Assembly (NCBI GenBank): GCA_012295275.1
Contig: CM022672.1
Location: forward strand, 33,784,254-33,834,253
Origin: Chrysomallon squamiferum
Taxonomy: Eukaryota; Mollusca; Gastropoda; Neomphalida; Peltospiridae
Reading direction: 5' to 3'
DNA: 50,000 bases
Below are positions 10,970 to 22,120 of this stretch, piece after piece. The stretch's first letter is position 1. Every line of letters starts with the position of its first letter. A program made the position numbers and the translations under genes. Under the pieces are notes generated by a model. The model was given only the letters and a program-made list of their open reading frames with translations, had not been told where the DNA came from and did no database searches.

Positions 10970-12062
10970 ACTCAGCTCTCTGGGAATTACATTACAGACC
11001 CAATGGTTTGTTTTAGAACAAAGTAAACACATTTAGACCAAATAAATAGATTAGACTATATCGTTGTGTCTACGCCATATATACAGAATTGGATAGTGTG
11101 TGTGTGTGTGTCTGTGTGTGTGTCTGTGTTTGTGTATGTGTGTGTATGTGTGTATGTGTGTTGATTATATATATATATATATATATATATACTGAGTATC
11201 TAGGAGTTACATTGGAAACACAGTAGTTTGTTTTAGGACTAAGTAAACACATTTAGGACAGATAAATTGGTTTGATGCTATAGACTGGAACACAGCTGAC
11301 TTGTGTATTGGACCTATGCCATATACAATGGGCTGGATATGGTTTACTTATGTGTGTCATGTCTGTCTGTGTGTTATGTGTGTCTGACTGTGTGCATGTG
11401 TGTGTGTGTGTTTTGTTTGAAAATTTGAAAATGTGCATTTGTTCAAGTATTTGTTTGTTTATGTGTGTGTGTCTCTCTGTGTGTGTGTGTGTCTGTGTGT
11501 GTGTGTGTGTGTGTCTGTGTATGTGTGTGTGTGTGTGTGTGTCTGTGTACTGTTTTTGTGAAATATATATATATATATATATACAGAATATCTAGGAATT
11601 ACACTGGAAATACAGTAGTTTGTTTTAGGACTAAGTAAACACATTTAGGACAGATAAATAGGTTTGATGCTGTAGACTGGAACACAGCTGACTTGTGTAT
11701 TGGACCTACGCCATATACAATGGGCTGGATATGGCTTGTTTATGTATATCATGTCTGTCTGTATGTTATGTGTGTGTGTGTGTGTCTGTGTGTGTGTGTG
11801 TGTGATGTTTTAAAATCTGAAAATGCACATTTGTTCAAGTGTTTGTTTATGTGTGTGTGTGCAAGTTTGTGCATATATCTGTCTGTGTGTTTTTCAGTAT
11901 TTTCTGTGACAGTTGATATATATACTCAGTTTTTTTGTTTTTTTCTGTTGTGTTAAAAACCCAATAATTTGTTTGAGGACAAAGTAAATATATTTTGGCA
12001 AACTAAACAGTTTTATTGTTATGGTCTAGGATATATCTGTTTTATTACATTGCACTGAAATG

Positions 12063-12097
<35 letters not shown>

Positions 12098-12340
12098 GTA
12101 TGTATCATTTTGTTTTGTTTGAGTGTGTATGTGTATGTGTCCATGTGTTTAGGTGTGTGTGTTTTTTTATACATGTTTGTATTTGTGTGTGTCTGTGTGT
12201 CTGTGTGTGTGTGTGTGTGTTTTTTTCTGTTTTCTGTGACATTTGATATATACTCAGTTTTTCTCTGTTGTATTAGAAATACAATCTGTTTGAGAACAAA
12301 GTAAATATATTTAGACTAAATTATTTATTGTTACAGACTA
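10970..12340. repeat. Five-copy tandem array (220-392 bp) with internal GT and TA microsatellites
   Basis: The anchor aagtaaacacatttag, or its variant aagtaaatata, is at 11021, 11241, 11633, 11982 and 12299. Each unit has the same order: a tttgttttaggac block, the anchor, a taga-ctgg-acacagctg block, ccatatacaatgggctgg, then (GT)n and (TA)n. The two central units are close to identical outside their microsatellites, and the outer ones are more diverged. The microsatellites are therefore part of the duplicated unit and vary in length between copies. Confidence 0.85.
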
Positions 12341-12354
12341 CAATACAAATTTTT

Positions 12355-12605
12355 CTGCCACACACATACAACACACACACACACACACACATAAACACAG
12401 ACATACATACATACACACACATACATACACACACACATACATACATAAACACAGACATACATACATACACACACATACATACACACATACATACACTCAG
12501 ACATACATACATACACACACATACATACACACATACATACATACATACATAAACACATACATACACATGCACACACACATACATATACATACATACATAC
12601 ATGTA
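12355..12605. repeat. (ACAC)/(ATAC) compound microsatellite
   Basis: ATAC and ACAC blocks with a roughly 55-60 bp higher-order phrase beginning ataaacacag at 12391 and again at 12446. Confidence 0.95.
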
Positions 12606-13250
12606 TGTGTTTGTTTGGAGTTAGTGTATAAATGTTTAATTAAAAACAAGTCAGAACTCTAAAATAAATATTTTTTCCAATAACTGCTGTTAAAAATATG
12701 TTGCTTAATTAATGTCATGAAGAACAGCAGTATTGAAATATTTCAAATTTATTTAGTGTTTATGTTCTGGAAATAAACTATAAATAACATTGTTAAAAAT
12801 AATAAAAAAAAAAAAAAAAGCTAAATAAATAACATAAAATAAATAAATGTTTCTATAACATTGTTACATATATCCAGTCTTCTTGTTACAAAACAGTTTT
12901 ATATGCATTTAAATACTGATGTGTTCTAAATTATCTATCTGTCTGTCTGTCTATCTAACTATATATATATATATATACACACACATACACACGCATACAT
13001 ATATATACATATATATATACACATATATAAAGTATGTTAGTACATATGTTTGTATGTTTGTATGTATATTTGATATTATCAAAATAAAGCAGTTATATCT
13101 ACATCTATATATTTATGTATTTATATATGTACGTATGTGTGTGTATATTTATATATATATATATATTTATGTTCTAATCTTTATATACATATATACACAC
13201 AAAGTTACTGATGTTAACAAAATAAGAGAAGGTTTGTAACACAAACAAAC
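12606..13250. other. AT-rich DNA with TA/TATACA tracts; no gene
   Basis: Poly-A near 12808, (TCTG/TATC) near 12935-12955 and TA tracts at about 12960-13030 and 13140-13170. Confidence 0.7.
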
Positions 13251-13264
13251 TATTACACTGATGA

Positions 13265-13434
13265 GGAGAAATTTTTTTTTAAATGTTCTGACATTCACAT
13301 CAACAGACTCACAACACTTAACCGAATCAAATCCCACGATTTCATTTTCTCTTTTCTTTCCACTCCACGAGTCCCTCACAATACTCCAACTATCACAACA
13401 TCGTAAAGATCTGCAACGCACACAATTGACGCAT
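13265..13434. other. More balanced segment, weak minus-strand exon signal
   Basis: On the minus strand tgtgtgcgttgcag is followed by a frame open for about 45 codons (SLRCCDSWSIVRDS and on), but no donor of quality ends it and no domain is seen. It may be the degenerate first unit of the array that follows. Confidence 0.25.
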
Positions 13435-13807
13435 TGTGTTTTTATTGACAAGAAAATAAAGTTACAAGAATAAAGAGACAAATTGAAGTAGGTCATCAAC
13501 TCGTTAGACTGGGATAATAATCTTATATCAGTGGTTTTGAAAAAAAAAAAAAAACTTTTCAATGGGGAATAAACTGATTGTGTGTGGGTTTGCGAAGTGG
13601 ATGATGATGAAGATAAAAAAAAATTGAGGTGTTATGTGTTTTTGTTGAAAAGAAAAAGTTAAGAGGAAGAAATAGGTTATCAGATTGTTAGTCAAGGGTG
13701 ACAAGTTTAATCAACAATTTTGAGAAAGTTTTGTGTAAGAAATAAATATTTGTGTGCATCTGTGTGTATGTGTGTGGGCATGTCTAGATAATATACTAAA
13801 ACATGTT

Positions 13808-13899
<92 letters not shown>

Positions 13900-14150
13900 G
13901 AATATACATTTGATTTGTTCTGGTTTTATTAACAAGAAGAAAGATTTTCTCCCCCAAATTAGGTAAACTAATTGATGTAAGTTGACTGGTAATAACCTTA
14001 TATTAGCAGTTTGAAAAACGTTTGTATAGGAAATAAATTTATCATATAACTATGTGAAGAAATAATAAAGATTTAAAACAAACCAATTTAAAGTATTCTG
14101 TTTTTATTAATTAAAAAAAAAAAAAAAAAACAAGTTAAAATCTGATATCA
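13435..14150. repeat. Four-copy diverged tandem array (about 180-284 bp)
   Basis: The anchor tttattgacaagaa or its variants lies at about 13441, 13641, 13925 and 14103. It is followed by a variable aactaattgatgtaagttga block, an ataaccttatatta block and an aaaacgtttgtataggaaat block. Unit two carries (TA)n plus a (GA)n tract at about 13824-13895, which lengthens its period. Confidence 0.7.
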
Positions 14151-14460
14151 AGATAAATATAAAATATAAAATAAAACTGTTATATAACAGAACACATGAA
14201 ATATCACACATATATCACTGTGGCAATGAAATCAAAATATGTAAATACTTGAATATATCAGTATACATACAAACATTATATATATATATTTTATATATAT
14301 ACATTATCATCATATTACTCCAGATTGCAATAACAGACCATCTAAAAAAAAACACTGACATCATCAAACCATTCCAGTAATAGCAGCTGTTTTTTTATAT
14401 CATATTAGCATGATATCACATACCAATTCTTGCTAGTACTGTTATGTCAAAATATTACAG
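14151..14460. other. AT-rich DNA, no gene
   Basis: TA tracts near 14278-14300; nothing else can be supported. Confidence 0.7.
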
Positions 14461-14465
14461 TGCTT

Positions 14466-14775
14466 CAAGTTACCAGTCTATAGAAATAATGATGCAAGTT
14501 ACCATTCTATAGAAATAATGATGCAAGTTACCAGTCTATAGAAATTATACACATTACCAGTCTATGGAAATAATGACAGAAATTACCAATCTACAGAAAT
14601 AATGAATCAAGTTACCAGTCTACAGAAATAATGAATCAAGTTACCAGTCTACAGAAATAATGAATCAAGTTACCAGTCTACAGAAATAATGAATCAAGTT
14701 ACCAGTCTACAGAAATAATTATATGAGTGAGTTACCAGTCTATAGAAATACATACACAAGTTATACCAGAATATA
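14466..14775. repeat. 29-bp minisatellite
   Basis: About ten copies of a unit with core aagttaccagtctacagaaa plus taatgaatc. Exact 29-bp spacing is visible between 14611, 14640 and onward. Outer copies are more diverged than the central four. Confidence 0.92.
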
Positions 14776-14990
14776 GAAATAATCATAATACTGACATATC
14801 ACATACCTGACTATATCAATGGATACTAATGCTTTGAGACTGATATATCACATACCAGACTATATCAGTGGATACTAATATACCTGACTATATCAATAGA
14901 TACTAATGATACAAGACTGATATATCATATACCAGGCTATATAAATGGATACTAATGGATACTAATAACTGATATATATATATATATTTC
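14776..14990. repeat. Second minisatellite, gatatatcacataccaga type
   Basis: Blocks of gatatatcacatacc, agactatatcag and tggatactaat repeat irregularly with a unit of about 40-60 bp. It starts as the 29-bp array ends, and the shared word taccag suggests common origin. Confidence 0.7.
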
Positions 14991-15585
14991 TGTTATTACC
15001 AGCTATTGTACACAAAATGAGAAGACTTGTCTCTAACAAGCAAGAAAACAGTTTTCACACAGTTGAGTACATTTCTCATTTTTTCTGTACACAGGTAAGC
15101 AAAGGCAATGAAAACATTTCGTAAGACATAGATCTGTTTACCTGTGGAAAACCTGTTTTCTTCTTTAATTCAAAAACTATTTATTAACTCTGATAAATCA
15201 GTCTGCTTTCATTTTGATTGCAATTTACTGATAAACTGTCTTCTGGTTCCAGACTCCTCTAAACTACACTGTTTTCTTTTATTATGTAGTAAGGGATTTT
15301 TTTTTGGTGGCTCAATTATATGATTACCTGGGCTGATGAATCAATTTGCAGGTGTGTTTGTAGATAAAGGTAAATTTGCACAAAGAGAAAGTAAACAAGT
15401 TAGAGAGTTTAAATTAATACTGACGAGAGCAAGACAAAGAATTAACTGTGATTATTTGTACTTACAAGCTGACACATGTAACAAGTATAGTAACATTCTG
15501 TTTTGTAACACATAACAAGTACAGTTAGTATTACATTCTGTGATGTAACAGTGAAATAAAAAGAAATAATTAGAACTCTTTAACT
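14991..15585. other. Non-repetitive AT-rich DNA, no gene seen
   Basis: A short direct repeat around gtaacaagta-agt near 15478 and 15515 is the only structure noted. Confidence 0.6.
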
Positions 15586-15587
15586 AT

Positions 15588-15992
15588 TACTATTGTCATT
15601 ATTATTATTACTATTACTATTATTACTATTACTATTATTACTATTATCGTTATTACTATTATTAGTAGTAGTAGTACTACTACTAATATTATTATTATTA
15701 TTATTTTTGTTATTATTATTAATATAATTATTAATCATAACTACATAAAAAAATGATGATGATGATGATAATTGATAATGATGATCATAGTAATTAATTA
15801 ATAATAATAACAATAATTAAAACAATAATAATAATAATAAAATAAAAATAATACCACTAATAATAATAATTATCATATCATATCATTATCATAATCCATT
15901 ATTATCATTATTATGATCATCATCACTGTTATTATAACGTTCATTGTTATTATTATCATCTTTATCATCTTTATGTTTTTGTTATTATCATT
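15588..15992. repeat. ATT/ATC compound microsatellite region
   Basis: ATT, TAG/CTA, ATG and ATC tracts. The complex phrase at about 15753-15866 recurs at 19069-19186 (see findings). Confidence 0.9.
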
Positions 15993-16020
15993 AACAAACA
16001 GTTGTAGTGTTTAGTTAGAC

Positions 16021-16128
16021 CAGACCAACTCTCAAAAAGATGCCAAGTTCTTGAAGACTGAAATCATGGAACTGCTTCAAAGATGGAGAAATACAGTAGC
16101 ACCAAATGTTAATTATATAGTTCAATAA
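16021..16128 (+). pseudogene. C-terminal tail of a mariner-like transposase
   Basis: An open frame of 35 codons ends at TAA 16126-16128 and reads KDAKFLKTEIMELLQRWRNT, then VAPNVNYIVQ. This fits the conserved end of mariner transposases, where F-x(2-3)-GI-x-LxxRW is followed by a short linker and an Asn-x-Tyr-Ile terminus. Nothing recognisable lies upstream, where ATT microsatellite DNA begins, so only the tail remains. It is independent of the relic at 8150-8475, which has a different C-terminus. Assignment rests on remembered family shape. Confidence 0.6.
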
Positions 16129-16195
16129 ATCTAATATTTAAATACTGTCTTTGAAGCTTCGATAAACTAACCTGTTATTAAATATACGTAATTAT

Positions 16196-16196
<1 letters not shown>

Positions 16197-16236
<40 letters not shown>
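16197..16236. repeat. (TA)n microsatellite
   Basis: A run of alternating TA of about 40 bases. Confidence 0.95.
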
Positions 16237-16239
<3 letters not shown>

Positions 16240-16620
16240 GTGTGCTTTTCAATCTATTTGTGTATGTAGACAAACAATTTTTTCTAATATTATAATTTTT
16301 TTCTTTTTTTTTAAATTATTAAATTTTTTTTATTATTTTTTTTTTTTTTTTTTAGCTTATTATTATTATTTTTTTAGGTCTCTTGGAAAAAGAGAAAAAA
16401 AATGAATGTTTAAGTTTTACAGGATTAATTACAACAGTTAACAATTTAAAATATTCAGCCAGGAACACAACAGCTATAAACAGATCTGTTTCTACAGGTG
16501 TGTAAAAAATTCCACAACTTTTAATGTTTCAAGCAGCAAGAAATAAAATAAATAAAAAGTAAACAAAGAAGGAAGTTATTTAATCTTTTGACATGCACCA
16601 TAGAAACATAATCTCTAAAA
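16237..16620. other. T-rich then AT-rich DNA, no gene
   Basis: Poly-T tracts at about 16297-16311 and 16336-16354. Confidence 0.7.
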
Positions 16621-16649
16621 CTGAATGGCCTGTGTAAATATGTAGATAT

Positions 16650-16650
16650 C

Positions 16651-16729
<79 letters not shown>

Positions 16730-16754
16730 GAGACAGAGAGAGAGACAGGGAGAC

Positions 16755-16786
<32 letters not shown>

Positions 16787-16870
16787 CAGAGAGCAAGAGA
16801 GAGAGAGAGAGAAAGAGAGATATATGTTGACAGGGAGACAGAGAGACAGAATGTGAGAGACAGGGAGACA
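16650..16870. repeat. (GT)n followed by long (GA)n tract
   Basis: A short GT run switches to GA at about 16666. GA with CA and GG interruptions extends to about 16865. Confidence 0.95.
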
Positions 16871-16939
16871 CAGTTATCAGAAAAAGAGAGTTTCAATAAA
16901 TCTACTGAGAAAATGTAGCAGTTAATGATCAAGGTGTTA

Positions 16940-17400
16940 AGTTATTTATGTTTGTAAAAAAAAAAATAGTTAAATATAAAATTAAAAAAAGATGAAAAAA
17001 GAATTAATACAGTTGAAAGATATTTACCTGTGTATGTATGTCTGAGTGTGTATGGGGTGTGTTGTATGTGTTTCTGTTTCTCTATGTATTTATGGGTATG
17101 TATGTGTGTATATGTGTAAACCAGCTTATAAGTGTGTATATGTGTTTTGTATGTGTGTGTGTGCGTGTTTGGTGCAGTTGGATGTTTGCGTATACTACAA
17201 GTATGTTTATCTGTGTGTCTGTGCGTGTTTGTCTGTAGGTGTATCTCTTTGTGAATTTGTTTTAAAACAGATGCACCTGAGACCAAAGATTCCACAAAAA
17301 GATGACTTAAGCCTTTTTCTCTAAAGAGTGACACACAGAAAATTGGTGAAAAGAAAGAAGGAAAGAAAGAAAGAAAGAAAGAAAAATTACAGTTTCACTA
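16940..17400. repeat. Degenerate GT/TATG DNA and (GAAA)n
   Basis: T/G-rich at about 17030-17245 and (GAAA)n at about 17352-17385. No gene. Confidence 0.8.
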
Positions 17401-17554
17401 ATCTGTGAGATAAACTTTAATTATGACGCAGTTTTTTTTGTTTTGTGTTTCCAGTAAGTAAACATTCTTACACAGTCTGAGCAAACAGTTCAAAGTTTTT
17501 AATTTACCTGTCAGGTGAAACAGGTGTTAATCTGATTTCATTTCTAATTAAATA

Positions 17555-17830
17555 ATTATATCTGTCTGTCTGTCTGTCTGTCTGTCTGAATATCTGTTAG
17601 AAAATGTCACCTGTTCATAACAATTAGAATCAGGTGAGCAGTTACAGTTCTGTTGAAGTTAGATTAATATCTGTCTGTCTGTGTCTGTCTGTCTGTCTGT
17701 GTGTATGTGTGTCTGTCTGTCTGTCTGTCTGTATGTCTGTGTGTATGTCTGTCTGTCTGTCTGTCTGTATGTGTGTGTGTATGTGTGTGTGTGTGTATGT
17801 ATGTATGTGTGTATGTATGTAGGTATGTAT
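17555..17830. repeat. (CTGT)n and (TGTA)n microsatellites
   Basis: A pure TCTG tract at about 17561-17588. A longer compound CTGT/GTAT tract at about 17668-17828. Confidence 0.95.
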
Positions 17831-17889
17831 GCATCAGAAAATGGTATATGTTAATACTATTTCTCTTTCAATGAATGCATGTTACTAAA

Positions 17890-18140
17890 TGTTAAATGAA
17901 TATCACATTAAGATAATACAGGATGAATAAGAGCAGAGAAGATAGAGAGAATGAATGAATATGAAAAGATGGACAGAATGAATGAGTGTTGAGAAGAATA
18001 AATAAATATGAGATGGGCAGAACAAATAAAGATTGAAAGAATAAATAAATATGAGAAGATGGCAGAAGAAATAAATATAAGATGGACATAATAAATAAAT
18101 ACAGGAATACAGATAAATTAGAAGACAGATAAAAGGAATG
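17890..18140. repeat. Purine-rich degenerate minisatellite
   Basis: The phrase gaataaataaatatgagaag and its variants recur about every 30-45 bases. Confidence 0.65.
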
Positions 18141-18164
18141 ATAAATTCTAAAAGACATAATCAA

Positions 18165-18345
18165 CTTTTAATCATTGACTACTGTCAGAAACAATCAGTG
18201 TTTTAATCATCCAGTACTGTCAGAAACAATTAGTGTTTAATCATCCACAATTGTCAGAAACAATCAGTGTTTAATCATCCACAATTGTCAGAAACAATCA
18301 GTTTTTGATCAACCACAATTGTCAGAGACAATCAATCTTTTTCTT
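18165..18345. repeat. 33-35 bp minisatellite
   Basis: gtcagaaacaat is found at 18184, 18219, 18253, 18286 and 18319, each preceded by catccacaatt or a variant. Confidence 0.9.
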
Positions 18346-18940
18346 TGGTGAATTGTCAGATTAAATAGTTTACATTTGACAGATTTAAGTATAGATGGAT
18401 GATAAAAATGATAAGAATGATAAAATCGACAAAAAGAAATAAACATGATGTGATGTAGACAAAAAAAAAAAAATTTAAACCATGAACAAAAAATAAATAA
18501 ATAAATAAATAAATAAATAAAATAAAATAAATTTACAAACAGATAAACAGACAGAAATTAATTAAAACAAACAGATGATTAGATTACACAAGCAAAATAC
18601 ATAATAAATAAATAAATAAAAAGATTAAAAAAAACAATTGTTTCGTGATAAACGTAGACTTGGACTAATGAATGCTGGGTAAACGAACGTTCAGACAGAC
18701 AGACAAATGAACAGACACACAGTCGCACAGACATAAATCAACAGAACTGGACAGCTGTAAATACTGTGGTTGTTTGACGACGTTTGGCTGAAGGGGTAAT
18801 TTGGTAAAGTGAAATAGTTGAACAAAAATCAATAAATCAATAATTGGGAAATCTGCGTGTACTGTTTATTCTGACCATTTTCTTATTTGAACAGTTTGTA
18901 ACCGAAAAACGAAAAGGAAACAGAAAAAAGGGAGAAAAAT
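18346..18940. other. AT-rich DNA with (TAAA)n; no gene
   Basis: (AAAT)n at about 18488-18520 and 18602-18622. At 18640-18790 the sequence is less AT-rich and has several CG dinucleotides but no coding frame. Confidence 0.6.
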
Positions 18941-18941
18941 G

Positions 18942-18942
18942 T

Positions 18943-18980
<38 letters not shown>

Positions 18981-19735
18981 TAATAATAATAATGTAATGA
19001 TAATGATAATAATAATAATAATAATGATAATGAAAATAATAATAATGGTGATTGCAAAAATAATAATAAATGATGATGATGATGATGATGTTAACTGTTA
19101 ATGATGATAATAATAGTAATTAATTAAAAATAATAACGATAATTAAAACATTAATAGTAATAAAAATAATACCACTAATAATAAAAATGATGACAGACAA
19201 TGGAAATAATAATAACAACAAACAAAAATACAGGAATAACAATAAAATAATAATAATAATAATCACAATAAAAATAATTAATAATTAAAGTAAATAACAA
19301 TAGTACCAAACATAATAATAATAATAATATTAATAATAAAAATAGCAATAATAATAACATTAATAACAACAATGACAATAACAACAAAAAAAAACAATAA
19401 TAACATCAACATACTAATAACAAAAGTAAAAAAAAAAAAAAATCAATAATAACATGTCAAAGATCTATTAAGATATAAGAATAATAACTATAATAATAAC
19501 AATAACAAAAATAATATAATAACAATAACAATAATAATAACAATAATAACAACAATAATAACAATAAATAACAATAACAATAATAACAATAACAATAATA
19601 ATATAATAACAATAATAATAAAATAACAATAATAACAGTAATAACAATAATAATGTTAACAGTAATAATAACAATAACAACAACAATAACAACAACAATA
19701 ACAATAAAACAACTACAACAGTACTAATATCAATA
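18942..19735. repeat. AAT/AAC/ATG compound microsatellite region
   Basis: Long stretches of AAT, ATG and AAC trinucleotides. The non-simple phrase at 19069-19186 matches 15753-15866. Confidence 0.93.
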
Positions 19736-19769
19736 ACAGTGAGAACACAGCTAAAACACTTAGTCAAAA

Positions 19770-19832
19770 ATGAGTGAGACAGCTATGAGAGAGACAACTA
19801 TGAGAGAGACAGCTACAAGAGAGAGACAAGTG
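19770..19832. repeat. Short gagagacagctatga minisatellite
   Basis: About three to four copies of an 18-19 bp unit. Confidence 0.7.
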
Positions 19833-20400
19833 TGATTAAAATAATTGACTTGATTAAGTTGTCAGGTTTCAGTAAAACTGATTTCCACCGAACAGAATCA
19901 ATTCTCGTCTCATCATCAGTAATTTCATTTCTTCTCTCTTCTCAATAGCACTGTCCAAAAATAGATGAAGAAACAAAAAAAAAAAATCATAACAGAATAA
20001 AAGAAACCGAAAAGACCAGTGTGTGGTGTTCATGGTTTCAATTATTCATGCAGTTACAGTTCCACTGAAGCTAGATTGATACTTGTTAGCACAGTATCAT
20101 TGTACCAGATTATATTAATAGTTGTATCATAGTTGATGACAAGTATATTGTTGTAGCAAATAGATTAATGCTTGTGCCAGTGATCATATCATTTACTTAA
20201 TAGCTTAATACTTAGTATTGTAGATGATTGATAAATACCTTAGTATACCATACCATAGTATCAGTTTTCTTAATCAATTCAGTACCAGATACATTAATAG
20301 TTGTATTATTCTGAGTCGTAAATAATTATGTATTGTTTACTGCAGTCTGATCTGATTTAGATATGTTTAAGTAAATAAAATAAATAAGATAATAATTTTT
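19833..20400. other. AT-rich DNA, diverged short repeats, no gene
   Basis: Phrases such as accagattatattaatagttgta recur loosely at 20105, 20283 and nearby, suggesting an old tandem array. No coding frame. Confidence 0.5.
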
Positions 20401-20404
20401 GAAG

Positions 20405-20473
20405 AAAGAGAAAGAAAATGGGAGGTGTGTGAGAGAGACAGAGATAGAGAGACAGAGATAGAGAGAGAGAGAC

Positions 20474-20520
<47 letters not shown>

Positions 20521-20539
20521 TGGGAGGTGTGAGAGAGAT

Positions 20540-20592
<53 letters not shown>
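20405..20592. repeat. (GA)n microsatellite, two tracts
   Basis: Two GA tracts are each introduced by gatgggaggtgtgagaga (near 20417 and 20519), so the unit itself was duplicated. Confidence 0.9.
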
Positions 20593-20593
<1 letters not shown>

Positions 20594-20654
20594 TGTGTGT
20601 GTTGTGTCTGTGTATAAAGGTCCTGTTTCCTCAGTCACCTTATATAAATAGTCC

Positions 20655-20725
20655 CCCTCCCCCCAAAAAAAGGAGTTGGCTCCTCCATCTGATCAGTGAA
20701 GGAGCCACATGTAGGTTAGGTGAAG
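20655..20725. repeat. Short inverted repeat in G/C-richer DNA
   Basis: ggctcct near 20679 pairs with aggagcc near 20700. The region to about 20790 is less AT-rich but has no supported frame. Confidence 0.5.
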
Positions 20726-20929
20726 GAGCTTGCCCACAGCTTAACCTTGTTCTGTCAGGAAATCAGCAGCAGGGGTTAAACAAGCAATTAAGAAATAAAA
20801 AAATAAATCATTTATGAGCACTGACCGACTCAATAGCCTATTACCTGAGCAAACAAACTGCAGCAACAGTTATCCAGGTAGGTAAACACAGGTAGGTAAA
20901 CAGAGGTATGTAAACAGAGGCACGTAAAC

Positions 20930-21020
20930 ACAATAAAACTCTCACCACCTCCATCTGGGTTATGCTGGTTAAGCCGAGGAGAAATGAGATCAGCAGGTTC
21001 TGGGATCGAATCTAGGGCCA
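20930..21020 (+). mobile_element. tRNA-derived SINE-like head
   Basis: ccatctgggttatgctggtt is followed by aggttctgggatc and a perfect box B GATCGAATC at 21004-21012, the layout of a tRNA-related Pol III promoter. The 13-mer aggttctgggatc also occurs at 3395-3407. On the minus strand the same bases form a 66-base open segment with acceptor gttttggccctag-like ending at 21012 and a gtgaga donor below 20946. It enters and leaves in phase 1, so it could in principle splice between the two PH exons. I prefer the SINE reading because inserting its residues would interrupt the PH fold. Confidence 0.5.
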
Positions 21021-21097
21021 AAAACAACAGAGTGTATTAATTTATTTTTTTGTTGTATAACACAGTCTACCTGTTTAATTACTAAATGTCTGTGCTG

Positions 21098-21335
21098 TTA
21101 AAAACTATTGTCTGTTCTGTTACAAGAATATTGTCTGTTCTGTTCCAAGAATATTGTCTGTTCTGTTACAAGAATATTGTCTGTTCTGTTACAAGAATAT
21201 TGTCTGTTATGTTACACAAATATTGTGTTATGTTACAAGAGTATTGTCTGTTTTGTTACAAGAATTTTGTCTGCTATGTTACCAAAAATATTACAAATTC
21301 TGTAACAAGAATATCTGTTCTTTTACTAAACTATT
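21098..21335. repeat. 23-bp minisatellite
   Basis: About ten copies of attgtctgttctgttacaag plus aat. The first four are nearly identical and later ones drift. The Cys/Tyr-rich frames across it are artefacts. Confidence 0.93.
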
Positions 21336-21600
21336 GTCTGTTTTTTTACACTATTGTAAAAACACTAGTGATTCTGATGCAGCAGCAATGTCTGTCTGTT
21401 GTTCTGCGTGCTGTGTGTGTGTGTCCTCTGTCTCCCTGTGTTTGGATTGGTCCTGGTGCAGATGAGTCATGGATCTGCACACGACACGCGTGAATTATCA
21501 TTAATCTGTGGGTGACAGCAAGACTGAGTGTCTCCCTCATCTCAACAGATCAGTTTGCTCTAACTAGTGTCTGTTCTCCGTCTGGGTTTAATACCAAGAG
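21336..21600. other. Mixed-composition DNA, no supported gene
   Basis: It is less AT-rich than its surroundings. A minus-strand acceptor-like pyrimidine run (from the GGGA tract) precedes LNPDGE, but all frames stop within 12 codons. The motif cgtctgggttta is a partial match to the SINE head at 20951. Confidence 0.45.
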
Positions 21601-21669
21601 AAAGTGACAGAGAGAGGGAGGGAGGGAGGGAGGGGAGGGAGGAGAGGGAGGGGAGGGAGAGAGGGAGAG

Positions 21670-21705
<36 letters not shown>
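21600..21705. repeat. GGGA/GA purine tract
   Basis: GGGAGG-rich DNA grades into pure (GA)n. Confidence 0.93.
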
Positions 21706-21707
<2 letters not shown>

Positions 21708-21904
21708 AGATGTAAGATAGGGAGAAAGAAAGGCCTAGAGAAAGATAATAATTACAAGTGAAAGAGAGAAAGACAGAATGACAGGAAGACAAATGGAAGT
21801 GAGAGAAAAACAGAGAGACAGAGAAAAGTAAAAAGAGTGAAAAAGAAAGCAGGCTGAGGTTCTCTGAAACGACAGTGTTCAAGATGCAAACCTTTACAAA
21901 TAAA

Positions 21905-21917
21905 CTGTGTGTCTGTC

Positions 21918-21966
<49 letters not shown>

Positions 21967-22120
21967 ATGTGGAAGTATGCATATGTATGTGTTTGTGACC
22001 GTGTTATATGTATTTTTGTGTATATATGCTTGTGTGTTTGTCTGTACATAAGAGGTATGCACATGTTTGTGTGTCTGTATGTTTGTGCATGCGTGTGTGT
22101 GTGTGTATGCATATATGCGT
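21905..22120. repeat. (GT)n microsatellite and degenerate TG DNA
   Basis: Pure GT at about 21923-21964, then TATG/TGCATG variants. Confidence 0.93.

Noticed and set aside
12321-12605. Possible CRISPR-like regular array
   Set aside because: The regular spacing is ATAC/ACAC microsatellite DNA with a weak 55-60 bp period; there are no distinct spacers, and the genome is eukaryotic.
13167-13562. 131-residue minus-strand ORF
   Set aside because: Starts in a poly-T tract, has no good donor, and lies at the edge of a tandem array; only the central 45 codons look mildly protein-like.
21086-21493. Cys/Tyr repeat peptide family
   Set aside because: A 23-bp minisatellite read in three overlapping frames; no splice or start context.
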